64,000 bases of DNA from Thermacetogenium phaeum DSM 12270 (GCF_000305935.1 NC_018870.1:451942-515941); one strand, 5' to 3'; positions 1 to 8,598 are shown, numbered from the stretch's first letter. Program-made: numbers and translations. The notes: generated from the sequence alone by a model not told the origin.

Positions 1-1715
1 TCTTCGGCGAGGCTGCCCTGCTTCACCTTGGGGTTCAATTCCTGCAGCTTTCCTATGTCCACGAGGCCGATATCGTAAAACTGGCGCTCGAATTTCAGCC
101 GGTCGTAGACCTTCAAAGCGGCGACGAAATACTCCGGCGGTACCAGCAGGTAGAATTTTTGGGTGTGCAGGTAGCCCTCCAGGGCGTCCTGCCACCTTTT
201 GTCGCGAACCTCGATCAGCTCGCAGAAGATCTCCACCGGCACCTCTCGACCGTACTGTTGTTGCAGTTGATTTTTGATTTCCCGGCGCAGCTCCAGGAGT
301 TTCGCGTCATAGGGTTTGATGCCCTTTTTTAAATTGGCGATTTCACTTGCCAGTTCTGCCGCCCGATTTCTGGCGGCTTCCAGCCGTGATCTGGTGTCAA
401 AGTAGAGGGCATCGACCTCATTGCGGAAGGCCTTCATCCGGGATCTGATCTCCTGCAACCGCTCGGCATCAAGTTCTCCTTGAGTTTCCGGACAAATCAG
501 GCCGTCCGGTTTGATGCCGGACAGATACGCCGCTTCCCTTTGCAATGAGGCATAGGCATGGGCCTTCTCCGGGGCGATATGTTTGGCGTAATCCTTGAGC
601 GCCCTTTTCCAGGTATTGCCTGTACGTGTTATCAGCTCGGCCAGCCGCTGGCGGACCCCGTCGAGCTGTTTCAGCTGCGCGGTCAGGTCGTCCAGCTGTT
701 TTTTCAGGCTTTCTGTTTTCTTGTACAGGTCGGACTCGAATTTTTCCTTGAGAAGGCGATCCCTTTTTTCGTCCAGCTTTTTTATTTCCTGTTCCTTTTT
801 CTCTAGTTGGGCGGCAAGGCTGACCATTTTTTCGTTATTTTGCCTGATTGCTTCCCGCAGGGCGTCGATCCTGTCGACCGACTCCTGCAGCTGTGCCCTG
901 TCCATGAGATAGGACTGCTGCAGCAGGCGTTCCTTTTCAATAAGGTAGTCCTGGTACTTCGCTGAGATAACGGTCAGGCGCTCGATCCGTTCCTTGACGA
1001 ACCCCGCTTCTAGTTCCAACTGTTTATAATGGCGGATGTTGGCCTGCATGTCGGAAATATCGATTCTGTTGCTGACATCACAGACGAATTCACAGATAAA
1101 CTTTTCGATGTCCATAATCGGGGAAAAGGGAACGGCTTTCTTGAAAAGGGTGAAGAATTTGTTGTTCAGGCCACCCATCTTCCCTAGAAAGGACTCCCTG
1201 TAGCTCCTGTTGCTGTCGAAAAACTGGTATTTGATCTTTCCGGTGCTGTTGAGGTGATTCCTCAGTGTATGGTAGTCCATTGGGGTGTTGTTGAGGATGA
1301 ACTGGTGCTCGGGAAGCGGAGCCTCCAGGAGGAAGAACTTGTGAGTGGGGTTGTCCTCTCCGTAGACATCAAAAACCACACCGAAGCAGAAGCTCTTTTT
1401 TTTGATGGTGTCGAAGAATTCCGCCACAATGTAGCTGGAAAAGACTCCGTCTCTCAGGTAGATAAACCCCGTCCCTCCATCATCGGCCACTTCTCCCCGC
1501 AGATAGCCTTTCAGGGTTCGCTGGGAGTAGTCGTTCGCCGCTTTGTTAAAGAAGTTTCCGCTGGTGTCCCCCAAGAACAGCAGCTGGAGGGCATCGATGA
1601 TGGTGGACTTCCCTGAGGCGTTTTTCCCCGTTAAAAAGTTGATGCCGGAGAACTCGATCAGTTCCCGCTCGATGTAGTGCCAGTTGATGAGAAGCAGTTT
1701 TTGCAGCAGCTTCAT
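1..1715 (-). CDS. jetC: Wadjet JetC-like SMC ATPase (5' part, runs off left edge)
   Basis: N-terminal about 571 residues of a large SMC/MukB-like ATPase; the gene continues beyond base 1. The start reads MKLLQKLLLINWHYIE, and a Walker A loop GKNASGKST lies near residues 29-37, followed by the leucine-rich helix usual after it. From about residue 210 the protein becomes a long heptad-rich coiled coil. In Wadjet, JetC dimers with JetA and JetB form a DNA loop-extruding complex, and JetD cleaves plasmid DNA. The gene begins 3 bases after jetB stops, so the two are translationally coupled. The identity rests on jetA-jetB-jetC order plus the ATPase head. The Walker B and signature motifs and jetD would lie outside the window. 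Confidence 0.82.
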   Translation of the reverse strand, partial: MKLLQKLLLINWHYIERELIEFSGINFLTGKNASGKSTIIDALQLLFLGDTSGNFFNKAANDYSQRTLKGYLRGEVADDGGTGFIYLRDGVFSSYIVAEFFDTIKKKSFCFGVVFDVYGEDNPTHKFFLLEAPLPEHQFILNNTPMDYHTLRNHLNSTGKIKYQFFDSNRSYRESFLGKMGGLNNKFFTLFKKAVPFSPIMDIEKFICEFVCDVSNRIDISDMQANIRHYKQLELEAGFVKERIERLTVISAKYQDYLIEKERLLQQSYLMDRAQLQESVDRIDALREAIRQNNEKMVSLAAQLEKKEQEIKKLDEKRDRLLKEKFESDLYKKTESLKKQLDDLTAQLKQLDGVRQRLAELITRTGNTWKRALKDYAKHIAPEKAHAYASLQREAAYLSGIKPDGLICPETQGELDAERLQEIRSRMKAFRNEVDALYFDTRSRLEAARNRAAELASEIANLKKGIKPYDAKLLELRREIKNQLQQQYGREVPVEIFCELIEVRDKRWQDALEGYLHTQKFYLLVPPEYFVAALKVYDRLKFERQFYDIGLVDIGKLQELNPKVKQGSLAE

Positions 1716-1718
1716 CCC

Positions 1719-2363
1719 TTATTCCTCCGCCTCCGGAAGTATTTCTTCCGTGTTCTCCTCTTCATCATTTGCATCTGCCCCTGCCAGCTCGTAGATTTCG
1801 CTGATTTTTTCGTTGGTGACCACGAACAGGATGGAAGGGTAGATGATGATTCCCGTCTCCGGTTGGGTGACATCGCTTTCCAGGCGTTCGATAATCTGAT
1901 ACCTGCTCAATGCCCCAAAGGCGTTGAGCAGATCCCTGTTGGGCGGTTTTTTGTCGATCAGACCGAGGTTGATCATCTTTTCGACGACCTCTCCTACCGA
2001 GGTGGTAATCTCCCGCTTTAAAGACAGCTTCTCCCGCTTCTCTTCATAGATGAGCCTCAAGACGTAGAGGATGAGGGTGGTTCTTTTATCCAAGCGCGCC
2101 CTGTTCAGGTCAAAGCGGTTGTAAAGGGCGATCACCCCATAGTTGTTGTCCTTTTGCAACTCCCACCCGGAGAGGCGCAGGTATTGCCGGAAGAGTTCCA
2201 GGTGTCTTTCTATGAAGCGGTAGTCCGGGTTCAATTTGAGGCACTTATCTTTGCTGCTGTACCGGTCCCTGACGATAAACGTCCTGCTCAGCAGTTGATT
2301 CGCTATTCGAATGAACTCTTCCTTTTCGGTATGGGTCAGCTGCTCGTATTCATCAAGCCACAT
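1719..2363 (-). CDS. jetB: Wadjet JetB-like protein (DUF4194 family)
   Basis: A 214-residue protein of the DUF4194/MukE-like class. This class is a kleisin-associated winged-helix subunit of Wadjet complexes that bridges the JetC ATPase and JetA. The sequence shows the helix-rich core (FRQYLRLSGWELQKD, then a conserved YNRFDLNRARLDKRTTLILY stretch). A very acidic tail follows, rich in Asp and Glu. Its ATG overlaps the end of jetA by 28 bases and its stop lies 3 bases before jetC, so the three genes form one tightly coupled operon. No membrane segments are visible. The family call is by recalled sequence character; the operon position makes it strong. Confidence 0.82.
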   Translation of the reverse strand: MWLDEYEQLTHTEKEEFIRIANQLLSRTFIVRDRYSSKDKCLKLNPDYRFIERHLELFRQYLRLSGWELQKDNNYGVIALYNRFDLNRARLDKRTTLILYVLRLIYEEKREKLSLKREITTSVGEVVEKMINLGLIDKKPPNRDLLNAFGALSRYQIIERLESDVTQPETGIIIYPSILFVVTNEKISEIYELAGADANDEEENTEEILPEAEE

Positions 2364-3757
2364 GGGGCAGCATCCTTTCTGCTCAACCGCATCATGGGCA
2401 GCCTGTATCCGTTAACCAGCAGGTAACCTGGGAGAAACTCGATCCGGTAAAAGGCCGCGGCCTCATCGTGCTTCAAGATTCCCAGTATGACCATGATAAA
2501 GTCTTCATCTCCCCGGATGATCAGGTCGCCGGTCTCGATCACCTGCCGACCGGCAAACTGCCGCTCCATGAAGTTCATGATGCGCCTGGTGCTGTAGCTG
2601 TTCTTAGCCCGGTTCAAAAGGTCGTCCAATTCCTTCTCCAGTAAGGTGTCGTCAACTGCCTGGGACATCTTGAGCGGTTGCCCCGGTTCCCTGGCCCTTG
2701 GCTTTTGCCTGCTGTAAAGGGAGGCTTCATCCAAAAAGCGCTGGGGGAAAAGGTTCAGGGACTCCTGCATCATTTGCTGCAACCGGCTTTCTTCCCCTTT
2801 TTCCCCTGCTGCTTTCAGGATTTCCACCAGTTTGCCTTTGATGCTGCGGTCGGTGTTCAGCAGATACTCCATCTTTTCCACTGAAGCCCGCGTATAAGCG
2901 GCCTTTTTTCTGTCGATCTCCTTGAGAAGGATGTCAATCCCTTCATAGACGCCGATGATTTCCTCGATCATCACGATGGTTTCTTCTAGTAATGCATCTT
3001 CATCTTTGTCCTGCCTGCGCCTCCGGGCGGATGTCACCAAAAGGTCGAGTATTGCCGGGTCGGCAAGCCAGCCTTTTAAAATATTGATGATCGGGGCTTT
3101 AAAGCGCGGCACGGAGTCAAAGGTTTTCAGTGGATGGTAAATCTTATCTTCAATCATCTCTTTAAAGCTGTCGAAGTGCTCTTTGAGGATCCCCTTAACC
3201 TCGGTCTGATCCAGCAACGCCTGGTGGTAACGCCGGATATTGTTGAGCAGGCTTTTCAGTTCATCCACCAGCGAGTTCGTGTTTTTATACGCCTGGATCA
3301 GGGCGTTGTATGTGTACATATCCCTCTCTTCATTGGCCGTCTTCAATAACGAGTAGGTGGAGTAGACCAAAGAGTTGTATTCCCTGGGTGTTGTATCCAG
3401 CAGATCGTGGAGGGTGTTGAGGATTTTGATGGAGTAGTCGTACAGCGTAATCTGTTCCTCAAAGGAATCGGTGGCGTATTCCAGGGCGATCCAGCCGGTT
3501 TGGTGGAACTTTCGGATGAGGAAGTGAGCCAGGGCGGACAAATTGCGCTCCGGTACCATCTCTTCACCCTCCAGGTCCATCTCCATGATTTTGTCTTCCA
3601 GCTCTGAAATGAGCATGGATACGACCTGGTCCTTGGTGAGGATCATCTCCTGTTTATAGGCTCGGTGCAGCACGAACAACCCGTCCAGATAGGTCTCCTT
3701 GTTTTTGGATGATAGAAGGGAAAACAGGTTTTCGGGGATTACTTGAAAAAGGCCCAC
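2336..3757 (-). CDS. jetA: Wadjet JetA-like protein (DUF5716-type)
   Basis: A 473-residue, almost entirely helical cytoplasmic protein resembling the JetA family annotated as DUF5716, the kleisin-like subunit of one Wadjet type. It starts with GTG (VGLFQVIPENLFSLLSSKNKE) five bases after a strong AGGAGGGG ribosome site; no ATG is available nearby. The middle, about residues 100-330, holds long amphipathic helices, and the C-terminal third resembles a winged-helix region. It is the first gene of the jetA-jetB-jetC operon. Wadjet systems restrict plasmid transformation. I infer the type from JetA sequence character rather than from a search. Confidence 0.8.
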   Translation of the reverse strand: MGLFQVIPENLFSLLSSKNKETYLDGLFVLHRAYKQEMILTKDQVVSMLISELEDKIMEMDLEGEEMVPERNLSALAHFLIRKFHQTGWIALEYATDSFEEQITLYDYSIKILNTLHDLLDTTPREYNSLVYSTYSLLKTANEERDMYTYNALIQAYKNTNSLVDELKSLLNNIRRYHQALLDQTEVKGILKEHFDSFKEMIEDKIYHPLKTFDSVPRFKAPIINILKGWLADPAILDLLVTSARRRRQDKDEDALLEETIVMIEEIIGVYEGIDILLKEIDRKKAAYTRASVEKMEYLLNTDRSIKGKLVEILKAAGEKGEESRLQQMMQESLNLFPQRFLDEASLYSRQKPRAREPGQPLKMSQAVDDTLLEKELDDLLNRAKNSYSTRRIMNFMERQFAGRQVIETGDLIIRGDEDFIMVILGILKHDEAAAFYRIEFLPGYLLVNGYRLPMMRLSRKDAAPCGLMNTSS

Positions 3758-3989
3758 TTTACCCCTCCTGCAGCCGGAGCTTACAGCAATATTCTATCAT
3801 AACTGCGGGAAGGCGGGGTATGGCGTGCGCTGGATGCCGGGGAATCTTCTTTTGTTCAATTATTGATTCTCGTTACCGGCGGCATTGTTTTTGTTGCTGC
3901 ATAGAATATGGCAGATGACTTTTCGGGTCTTGAGGCTGCTTTTTCTTCCGGGGGGAAGCATCCTTTTAAAGAAGAAAACGCAAGGAGTG
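3758..3989. other. Divergent intergenic region jetA / LysM gene
   Basis: About 230 bases separate the minus-strand Wadjet operon from the plus-strand LysM gene. Both promoters must lie here. The jetA ribosome site (AGGAGGGG) is clear at the left edge. No confident -35/-10 pair and no repeat was found. Confidence 0.4.
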
Positions 3990-4337
3990 ATGAAAGTGCA
4001 GGAAAGAAGACCACCTTGCCCGTCCGGCCGCTACTGGCAGGTGAGGGCCGGCGATACACTTTATTCCATCGCCCGGCAGTTGGGCACTACATTAGATGAG
4101 CTGTTGCGCTTAAATCCGGGGGTAGACCCCTCGAATCTGAGAATCGGGCACTTTCTCTGCCTGCCGGAGGAGTTCCCTCCCTGCCCTTCAGGCGTCTACT
4201 GGGTGGTGGCGCCTGGGGACACCCTCTACCGGATCGCCCAGGCGACAGGGACAACTGTAGATGCGCTGCTGAAGGCAAACCCGGGAATTGACCCCTTGAA
4301 CCTCCAGGTAGGACAGAAGATCTGTTTGCCGGGATAA
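3990..4337 (+). CDS. Small double-LysM protein
   Basis: A roughly 115-residue protein made of two tandem LysM repeats. Each has the pattern W-x-V-x-x-GDTLY-x-IA followed by L-x-x-NPGIDP and ending in G-x-x-x-CLP. LysM domains bind the N-acetylglucosamine backbone of peptidoglycan; in spore formers, small two-LysM proteins are often spore-coat or spore-morphogenesis proteins. No signal peptide is visible with the ATG at 3990. An AAGGAG lies only two bases before this ATG, so the in-frame GTG at 3996 (eight bases from the site) may be the real start. The paired Cys residues in each repeat (PPCPSG and CLP) are conserved between repeats. The role in spores is inference. Confidence 0.75.
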   Translation: MKVQERRPPCPSGRYWQVRAGDTLYSIARQLGTTLDELLRLNPGVDPSNLRIGHFLCLPEEFPPCPSGVYWVVAPGDTLYRIAQATGTTVDALLKANPGIDPLNLQVGQKICLPG

Positions 4338-4351
4338 TCGTTTCAAAATTC

Positions 4352-4375
4352 GCCTGATCCCGGCCGGGATCAGGC
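4352..4375 (+). terminator. Perfect inverted repeat after the LysM gene
   Basis: A 24-base perfect palindrome (arms GCCTGATCCCGG and complement) begins 14 bases after the LysM stop codon and is followed by a short pyrimidine run. It probably ends the LysM transcript, though the U tract is weak. Confidence 0.55.
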
Positions 4376-4498
4376 CTTTACCTTTAGTGTGGATGTCCCT
4401 TTTTCTGTCAATAAGATGACGCACATAAAGCGCGGATTGTGTGGCGAATTCGTGTTCCCCTGGTTGGCGGTCGGATTCTGGACATCATTCCGGGATAG

Positions 4499-4726
4499 GG
4501 CCATGGTTATCGTTTTGAGCTGTGGAAGGAGATATCTGAGATCCTTCAAGAACTCCTCAATAATCAATTTGTTATTGTTTATACTTGTTCCGATTTGCAG
4601 CTACTTGAATGCCCAAAAAAATGGCGTTGCCTGGTACAGCAGGAACGGTCTTTTAATATTAAAAGAAGGCCTGCTATCAACCTCAAGGGTGCAATTAATT
4701 ATTCTGTGTGCCGGACTGACTGCTGA
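4499..4726 (+). pseudogene. Protein-like open frame behind an in-frame TAG, unknown
   Basis: A 75-codon frame with protein-like composition (starting GHGYRFELWKEI, with FVIVYTCSDLQLLECPKKW and ending at TGA 4724). It lacks a start codon of its own. The same frame continues upstream through a TAG at 4496-4498 to a possible GTG at 4439 (VWRIRVPLVGGRILDIIPG). Read through the TAG it would be a 95-residue Cys/Trp-containing protein. I do not recognise the family. It is most likely a decayed small gene or a gene with one nonsense mutation. A different frame across the same bases is longer but looks less protein-like. Confidence 0.35.
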
Positions 4727-4791
4727 GAACGGATTTTTTTGAGGTGGTATAATGTAATTAAGGATTTATTATATTTCAAGTTTGGTTAAAA

Positions 4792-4821
4792 CCACCGGCC
4801 TCACCACGTACTGGCCGGTGG
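4792..4821 (+). promoter_or_regulatory. Hairpin upstream of the ClC gene
   Basis: A nine-base-pair perfect stem (CCACCGGCC / GGCCGGTGG) with a 12-base loop lies about 70 bases before the probable ClC start. It has no U run behind it. It could be a leader structure or an operator; nothing in the sequence decides which. Confidence 0.3.
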
Positions 4822-4890
4822 ATCATTTGATAACCGGCACGGAACATGGCGTGGACATTGCCGGGAAAGCGGCGATACCTGGGGGTGTTG

Positions 4891-6654
4891 ATGATGTTGG
4901 TCAAGATAAAGAACCTTGATTTACATCTGGATTATCTGCGAAAGTGGCTCCTGATCGCTACAGCTATTGGAGTGGTGGCAGGGGTGGGAGCCATCGCTTT
5001 TTACGAGGCCATCCATTGGTCTACCTACCTGTTTCTCCAATTGGGGGTTGGTTACACTCCGCCCGCGCCGCTGGGCGAAGGGAAGCTGGTAGTGACGGGA
5101 ATCTCCCGGCGCTGGATGATTCCGGTAGTGACAACCTTGGGAGGGTTGTTAAGCGGACTGATTGTCTTCCGGTTCGCCCCGGAGGCCGAAGGACACGGTA
5201 CTGACGCTGCGATTGAAGCCTTTCATTACAAGGATGGGATCATTCGGGCGCGGGTGCCTCTAATCAAGGTTATCGCCTCCGCCATCACTATCGGATCAGG
5301 CGGCAGTGCTGGCCGGGAGGGCCCGACAGCGCAGATCGCCGCCGGATTCGGCTCCCTTATGGGCCAGTTGCTCAGGCTCAATACTGACGACCGCCGCATC
5401 GCTCTGGCTACGGGGATCGGCGCCGGCATCGGGGCGATTTTCAAAGCTCCCTTGGGTGGTGCGTTATTGAGCACCGAGATACTGTACCTGGAAGGTTTTG
5501 AAATCCAGGCTCTGGTGCCATCTTTCATCGCCTCGCTGATTGGTTATACCATCTTTGCATCTTATGCAGGTTATACTCCCGTCTTCGGCTGGATGTCCCA
5601 GCAGGTGTCTTTTCACCCGATAACTCTCCTTTACTATTCCCTCTTGGGTGTATTAGGCGGCCTGATCGGTATTCTTTACGTGCGGACTTTTTATGCCACC
5701 CGGAACTATTTTAGGGAGCTTAACATGCCCAAATGGTTGAAACCGGCTGTAGGCGGCCTGCTGGCAGGCATTATCGGGCTGTTTTTGCCCCAGGTGTTGG
5801 GTATGGGCTACGGCTGGCTGCAACTGGGCATGCTGAATAACCCGCTGCCGCTGACCATAACACTGCTGCTCATTTTTGCTAAGATCCTGTCCACCTCCTT
5901 GTCTATTGGTTCCGGGGGCAGTGGCGGAGTATTTGCGCCCGGCCTGTTCATCGGAGGCATGTTGGGCACAGGCCTGTGGCAGTTGCTGCACAGAGTTGTT
6001 GCTTATGTGCCTGCTTCTCCTGCGCCCTTTATCGTGGTGGGAATGATGGCCCTGTTCGGTGCTGTCGCCCGCGCGCCGTTGGCAGTAATGTTCATGGTGG
6101 GTGAAATGACCGGTGGCTATGCCTTGCTGGTGCCAGCTATGATCGCGGTAGGGATTGCCTATGTCCTGGTGGGCAACAACACCATTTACGAAAGCCAGGT
6201 GCCTACACCGGCGGATTCACCTGCCCACCGCTTCGACTGCTACTTTCCGCAACTGGAGAAGGTAATGGTTAAAGAGGTTATGAGCACCGATATCCCGGTG
6301 GTAACTCCACGGGATTCCGTGAAGTACTGCTGGGAAATCCTAAAAAGGAGGAAGCTCAATGACCTGGCGGTGGTGGGCGGAAAAAACAACGCTCAGTTGG
6401 TAGGGGTAGTTGCTAAAGAGGATATTGTTCGCCTTCCGCTGCAGCAATGGCAGACAACATTAGTCGGCCAGGTAATGTCAGCCCCTCCAGTGGTGGTTGC
6501 ACCGGAGGTGACTCTCGACAGGGCCCTGACGCTTATGGCCGACAACGATATTGCTTTTTTACCGGTGTTGGCCGAGGGTAAACTGGTTGGTATGGTCACC
6601 CGGTCCAGGATCATCCGCCATTACCTCCTGGCTGTGCAACGGGTAAGCGCCTAA
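4891..6654 (+). CDS. ClC-family chloride channel/antiporter with CBS pair
   Basis: A roughly 587-residue integral membrane protein. The ClC selectivity-filter motifs are present: GSGGSAGREGPT with the gating glutamate, and GSGGSGGVFAPGLFIGG with the GxFxP loop. Ten or more hydrophobic helices run to about residue 455. Two CBS domains follow (about 470-525 and 530-585), which usually sense adenine nucleotides or ionic strength. ClC proteins move Cl- through the membrane, either as channels or in exchange for H+. I place the start at ATG 4891 or 4894, eight or so bases after GGGGG; an in-frame ATG at 4846 would add 15 residues without a good ribosome site. The gene appears monocistronic. Confidence 0.88.
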   Translation: MMLVKIKNLDLHLDYLRKWLLIATAIGVVAGVGAIAFYEAIHWSTYLFLQLGVGYTPPAPLGEGKLVVTGISRRWMIPVVTTLGGLLSGLIVFRFAPEAEGHGTDAAIEAFHYKDGIIRARVPLIKVIASAITIGSGGSAGREGPTAQIAAGFGSLMGQLLRLNTDDRRIALATGIGAGIGAIFKAPLGGALLSTEILYLEGFEIQALVPSFIASLIGYTIFASYAGYTPVFGWMSQQVSFHPITLLYYSLLGVLGGLIGILYVRTFYATRNYFRELNMPKWLKPAVGGLLAGIIGLFLPQVLGMGYGWLQLGMLNNPLPLTITLLLIFAKILSTSLSIGSGGSGGVFAPGLFIGGMLGTGLWQLLHRVVAYVPASPAPFIVVGMMALFGAVARAPLAVMFMVGEMTGGYALLVPAMIAVGIAYVLVGNNTIYESQVPTPADSPAHRFDCYFPQLEKVMVKEVMSTDIPVVTPRDSVKYCWEILKRRKLNDLAVVGGKNNAQLVGVVAKEDIVRLPLQQWQTTLVGQVMSAPPVVVAPEVTLDRALTLMADNDIAFLPVLAEGKLVGMVTRSRIIRHYLLAVQRVSA

Positions 6655-6774
6655 GGGGTCTCCGGGATATCAGGTGACTCCTTAGGTGGCATGTAGCCAG
6701 GACAGCAGATTGTCTTGAGAAATTGCCCTTTCGCACTGGACAGGGATGGCAGGGGCAGAAGATTTCCTTAATTT
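6655..6774. other. Intergenic region after the ClC gene
   Basis: No gene is supported between the ClC stop and the structured element that begins near 6775. No convincing terminator or sigma-54 site was seen here. Confidence 0.3.
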
Positions 6775-7035
6775 AGTAGCCCGCCATGCCGCTGGCGGCG
6801 GCACCAACGGAGGAACAAAAAAGAGTTTATCCTTGTGGGCGCAGCGACCTTATGAAAGTTGTTACTCCCCCTTGATGAAGGAGCGTAGCGAGCAGCCGAA
6901 TGGGGACAGGCGGCTCTGCGGCAGGGATGCCGTTAGAGGATCCGGTCGGCTGTTTATCTATCGACAAGTCTTAGGGCGAGTTAAACCGAAGGATCCGGGA
7001 GCAAGCCCAAGGATAAACCGAAACGTATTTTCAGG
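6775..7035 (+). ncRNA. Candidate structured RNA element A
   Basis: A gene-free stretch that shares ordered sequence islands with the element at 8769-8975. Both contain a short GC hairpin followed by GGCGGCACCAAC, then AGCGACCT(T)ATG, then AGCGAGC, then CGGGAG with AGC, then GTATTTTCA, in the same order and strand with different spacers. Here a long outer stem is visible, in which GTTTATCCTT and TGGGC pair with GCCC and AAGGATAAAC across about 170 bases. Conserved islands separated by covarying stems are typical of riboswitches and other structured RNAs. I do not recognise the class. On the plus strand no gene follows directly, so copy A may be displaced or a stand-alone RNA. Confidence 0.4.
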
Positions 7036-7045
7036 GGAGCTCTCT

Positions 7046-7855
7046 TTATTTGGCGGCTTTGATATAAGAAGCCGCAAAGGCACCGTCGATGCTCTCCCAT
7101 TCCGCATCGGTGATCTTCACCCTGTTTCCGGCCAGAGACTTTAGCATTTCTTTTGTGTAACTGCGTGCCGGCTGCACTTCTATTTTCTGAAAACCGGCCC
7201 GGGACAGCATTTCCCGGCAGGTGTCGATATGCAGTGCACCGGCTATACAGCCGACCCACATTTCCGTCATCCTTCTGATGCTGTCGGGAACTTTTTTTAA
7301 GGCGAGGATATCCGCAATTGCCAGTCTCCCTCCCGGTTTCAGAACCCGGTAGACCTCCCGGAAGGCCTTTTCCTTGTCCCCGGAGAGGTTGATCACGCAG
7401 TTGGAGATCACCACATCAACGGCCTCATCGGGAAGAGGGATCTCTTCAATAAAACCCTTCAAGAATTCAACGTTGGTTGCTCCCATCAGTTCCCTGTTTT
7501 GATTGGCCAGTTCCAGCATTTCCTCGGTCATGTCCAACCCGTACACCTTGCCGCTTTGGCCGACATAGCGGGATGCCGCCAGCACATCAATCCCCCCTCC
7601 GCTGCCCAGATCCAGAACCGTTTCCCCTTCCTTTAACCCGGCAATGGCCAGGGGGTTGGCGCAGCCCAGGGAAGCATTGACGGCTTCAGCCGGTAAACCG
7701 TCGAGGTGTTCTTTGTAAAGCGATTCCGGATCGACGATGGGCGTGCAGCAAGACGGCCCGCAGCAGCAGGAAGATTTGCCTTGTTGCAGTTTGGCGGCGA
7801 TTTCACCGTAGTAATCCTTAACCTGATCTCTTATCTCTTTGCTTTTTTCACTCAT
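7046..7855 (-). CDS. arsM: Arsenite methyltransferase (ArsM-like)
   Basis: A roughly 269-residue class I SAM methyltransferase. It has the N-terminal cysteine cluster CCCGPSCC near residue 32, SAM-binding DLGSGGGID near residue 83, and the two further conserved cysteines of ArsM in NCVINLS and GCIAGAL. ArsM methylates As(III) to mono-, di- and trimethyl arsenicals using S-adenosylmethionine; the cysteines coordinate the metalloid. ATG 7855 is preferred, seven bases behind AAGGGGGA; a GTG directly upstream is also open. It follows a MarR-type regulator by 15 bases, so the pair is probably one autoregulated unit. No arsB, arsC or arsR is adjacent. Confidence 0.85.
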   Translation of the reverse strand: MSEKSKEIRDQVKDYYGEIAAKLQQGKSSCCCGPSCCTPIVDPESLYKEHLDGLPAEAVNASLGCANPLAIAGLKEGETVLDLGSGGGIDVLAASRYVGQSGKVYGLDMTEEMLELANQNRELMGATNVEFLKGFIEEIPLPDEAVDVVISNCVINLSGDKEKAFREVYRVLKPGGRLAIADILALKKVPDSIRRMTEMWVGCIAGALHIDTCREMLSRAGFQKIEVQPARSYTKEMLKSLAGNRVKITDAEWESIDGAFAASYIKAAK

Positions 7856-7870
7856 CACAGTTCCCCCTTC

Positions 7871-8314
7871 TTAACAGCAGTGTTCGTTTTGTATGGCTTT
7901 GATGAGCAGTTCCAGGCTTTCCAGCACCTGTCTTCTCTTATCTTGAGGTAGAGCTTGATAAATGTTCCGGTAGCACTCCGCCATGCGTGATTCGATAGCG
8001 GACAGCATTCTGCTCCCGGCTTCGGTCAATCCGATTTTGACGTAGCGCCGGTCCTCCGGATCCTCTTCTCTCTTGACCAGGCCCTGCTCGACCATTGTGT
8101 TGACCGTTCTGCTGACCGTGCTTTTGTCCAACCCCAGCAGTTCGGCCAGATCGTTGAGGGAGAGGCACCCTTTTTCGCCTATTGCAACAAGAGCGTGACA
8201 CTGGCTGTAGGTTATCCCGCAGCAGGAAGACTCACTTTTGTCGAGCAGCCCGATTTTCCCGGTCAGCAGCCGGAGCAGTTGACGCAGGCGAAGCAGGTCG
8301 CTAGAAGTATCCAA
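7871..8314 (-). CDS. MarR-family transcriptional regulator, Cys-rich
   Basis: A 147-residue winged-helix regulator. The MarR core is clear: SLNDLAELLGLDKSTVSRTVNTM recognition region, then a wing with KREEDPEDRRYVKI. The start is TTG 8314, seven bases after a perfect AGGAGG. Upstream in-frame codons would run into the promoter. Cysteines lie just before the DNA-binding domain (SCCGITYSQC) and at the very C-terminus (HCC), so thiol or metalloid sensing is plausible given arsM 15 bases downstream. It probably represses its own promoter through the inverted repeat that overlaps the -10 box. Confidence 0.82.
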   Translation of the reverse strand: MDTSSDLLRLRQLLRLLTGKIGLLDKSESSCCGITYSQCHALVAIGEKGCLSLNDLAELLGLDKSTVSRTVNTMVEQGLVKREEDPEDRRYVKIGLTEAGSRMLSAIESRMAECYRNIYQALPQDKRRQVLESLELLIKAIQNEHCC

Positions 8315-8334
8315 AAGATCACCTCCTGCTAATA

Positions 8335-8364
8335 ATTGTACTACACAACAGATGTAAAATGCAA
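8335..8364 (-). promoter_or_regulatory. marR-arsM promoter with overlapping operator
   Basis: On the minus strand, TTGCAT and TACAAT are separated by 18 bases, ending about 20 bases before the TTG start of the regulator. An inverted repeat TTGTGTAGTACAA (8336-8348) covers the -10 box and is a good candidate MarR operator. Confidence 0.55.
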
Positions 8365-8366
8365 AC

Positions 8367-8537
8367 GTCCCTCTTCCTCTGGGCTTCTCTTTTGATGACT
8401 TCATCGAAGGGGTGGAGAGGGATGTGATCACCATGGCCTTTCAGCAGTACGGGAGCTCTCGCAGGGTTGCCAGGGCGTTGAAGATCAGCCAGACCAAAGC
8501 ATCACGGCTGATCCGGAAGTACTGTAGCCAGGCTTAA
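8367..8537 (+). pseudogene. C-terminal remnant of a sigma-54-dependent activator
   Basis: An open stretch with no start codon that encodes about 56 residues ending at TAA 8535. Residues read GFSFDDFIEGVERDVITMAF, then QQYGSSRRVARALKISQTKASRLIRKY. This is the Fis/TyrR-type helix-turn-helix found at the C-terminus of sigma-54 enhancer-binding proteins. The AAA+ ATPase part is missing, since the frame is closed by a stop at 8355. The marR promoter abuts it, so the rest was probably lost when the arsM-marR unit arrived. Immediately downstream are an intact inverted repeat and a sigma-54 promoter. Confidence 0.65.
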
Positions 8538-8598
8538 CGAGAAATTGCTCCTCTCTTATATTTAGGATTCTTTTCCGGGCAGTTTTCCCTCTCTTCAA

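Noticed and set aside
4389-4742. 117-residue plus-strand frame
   Set aside because: Composition is unlike a protein, there is no ribosome site, and another frame over the same bases looks more protein-like.
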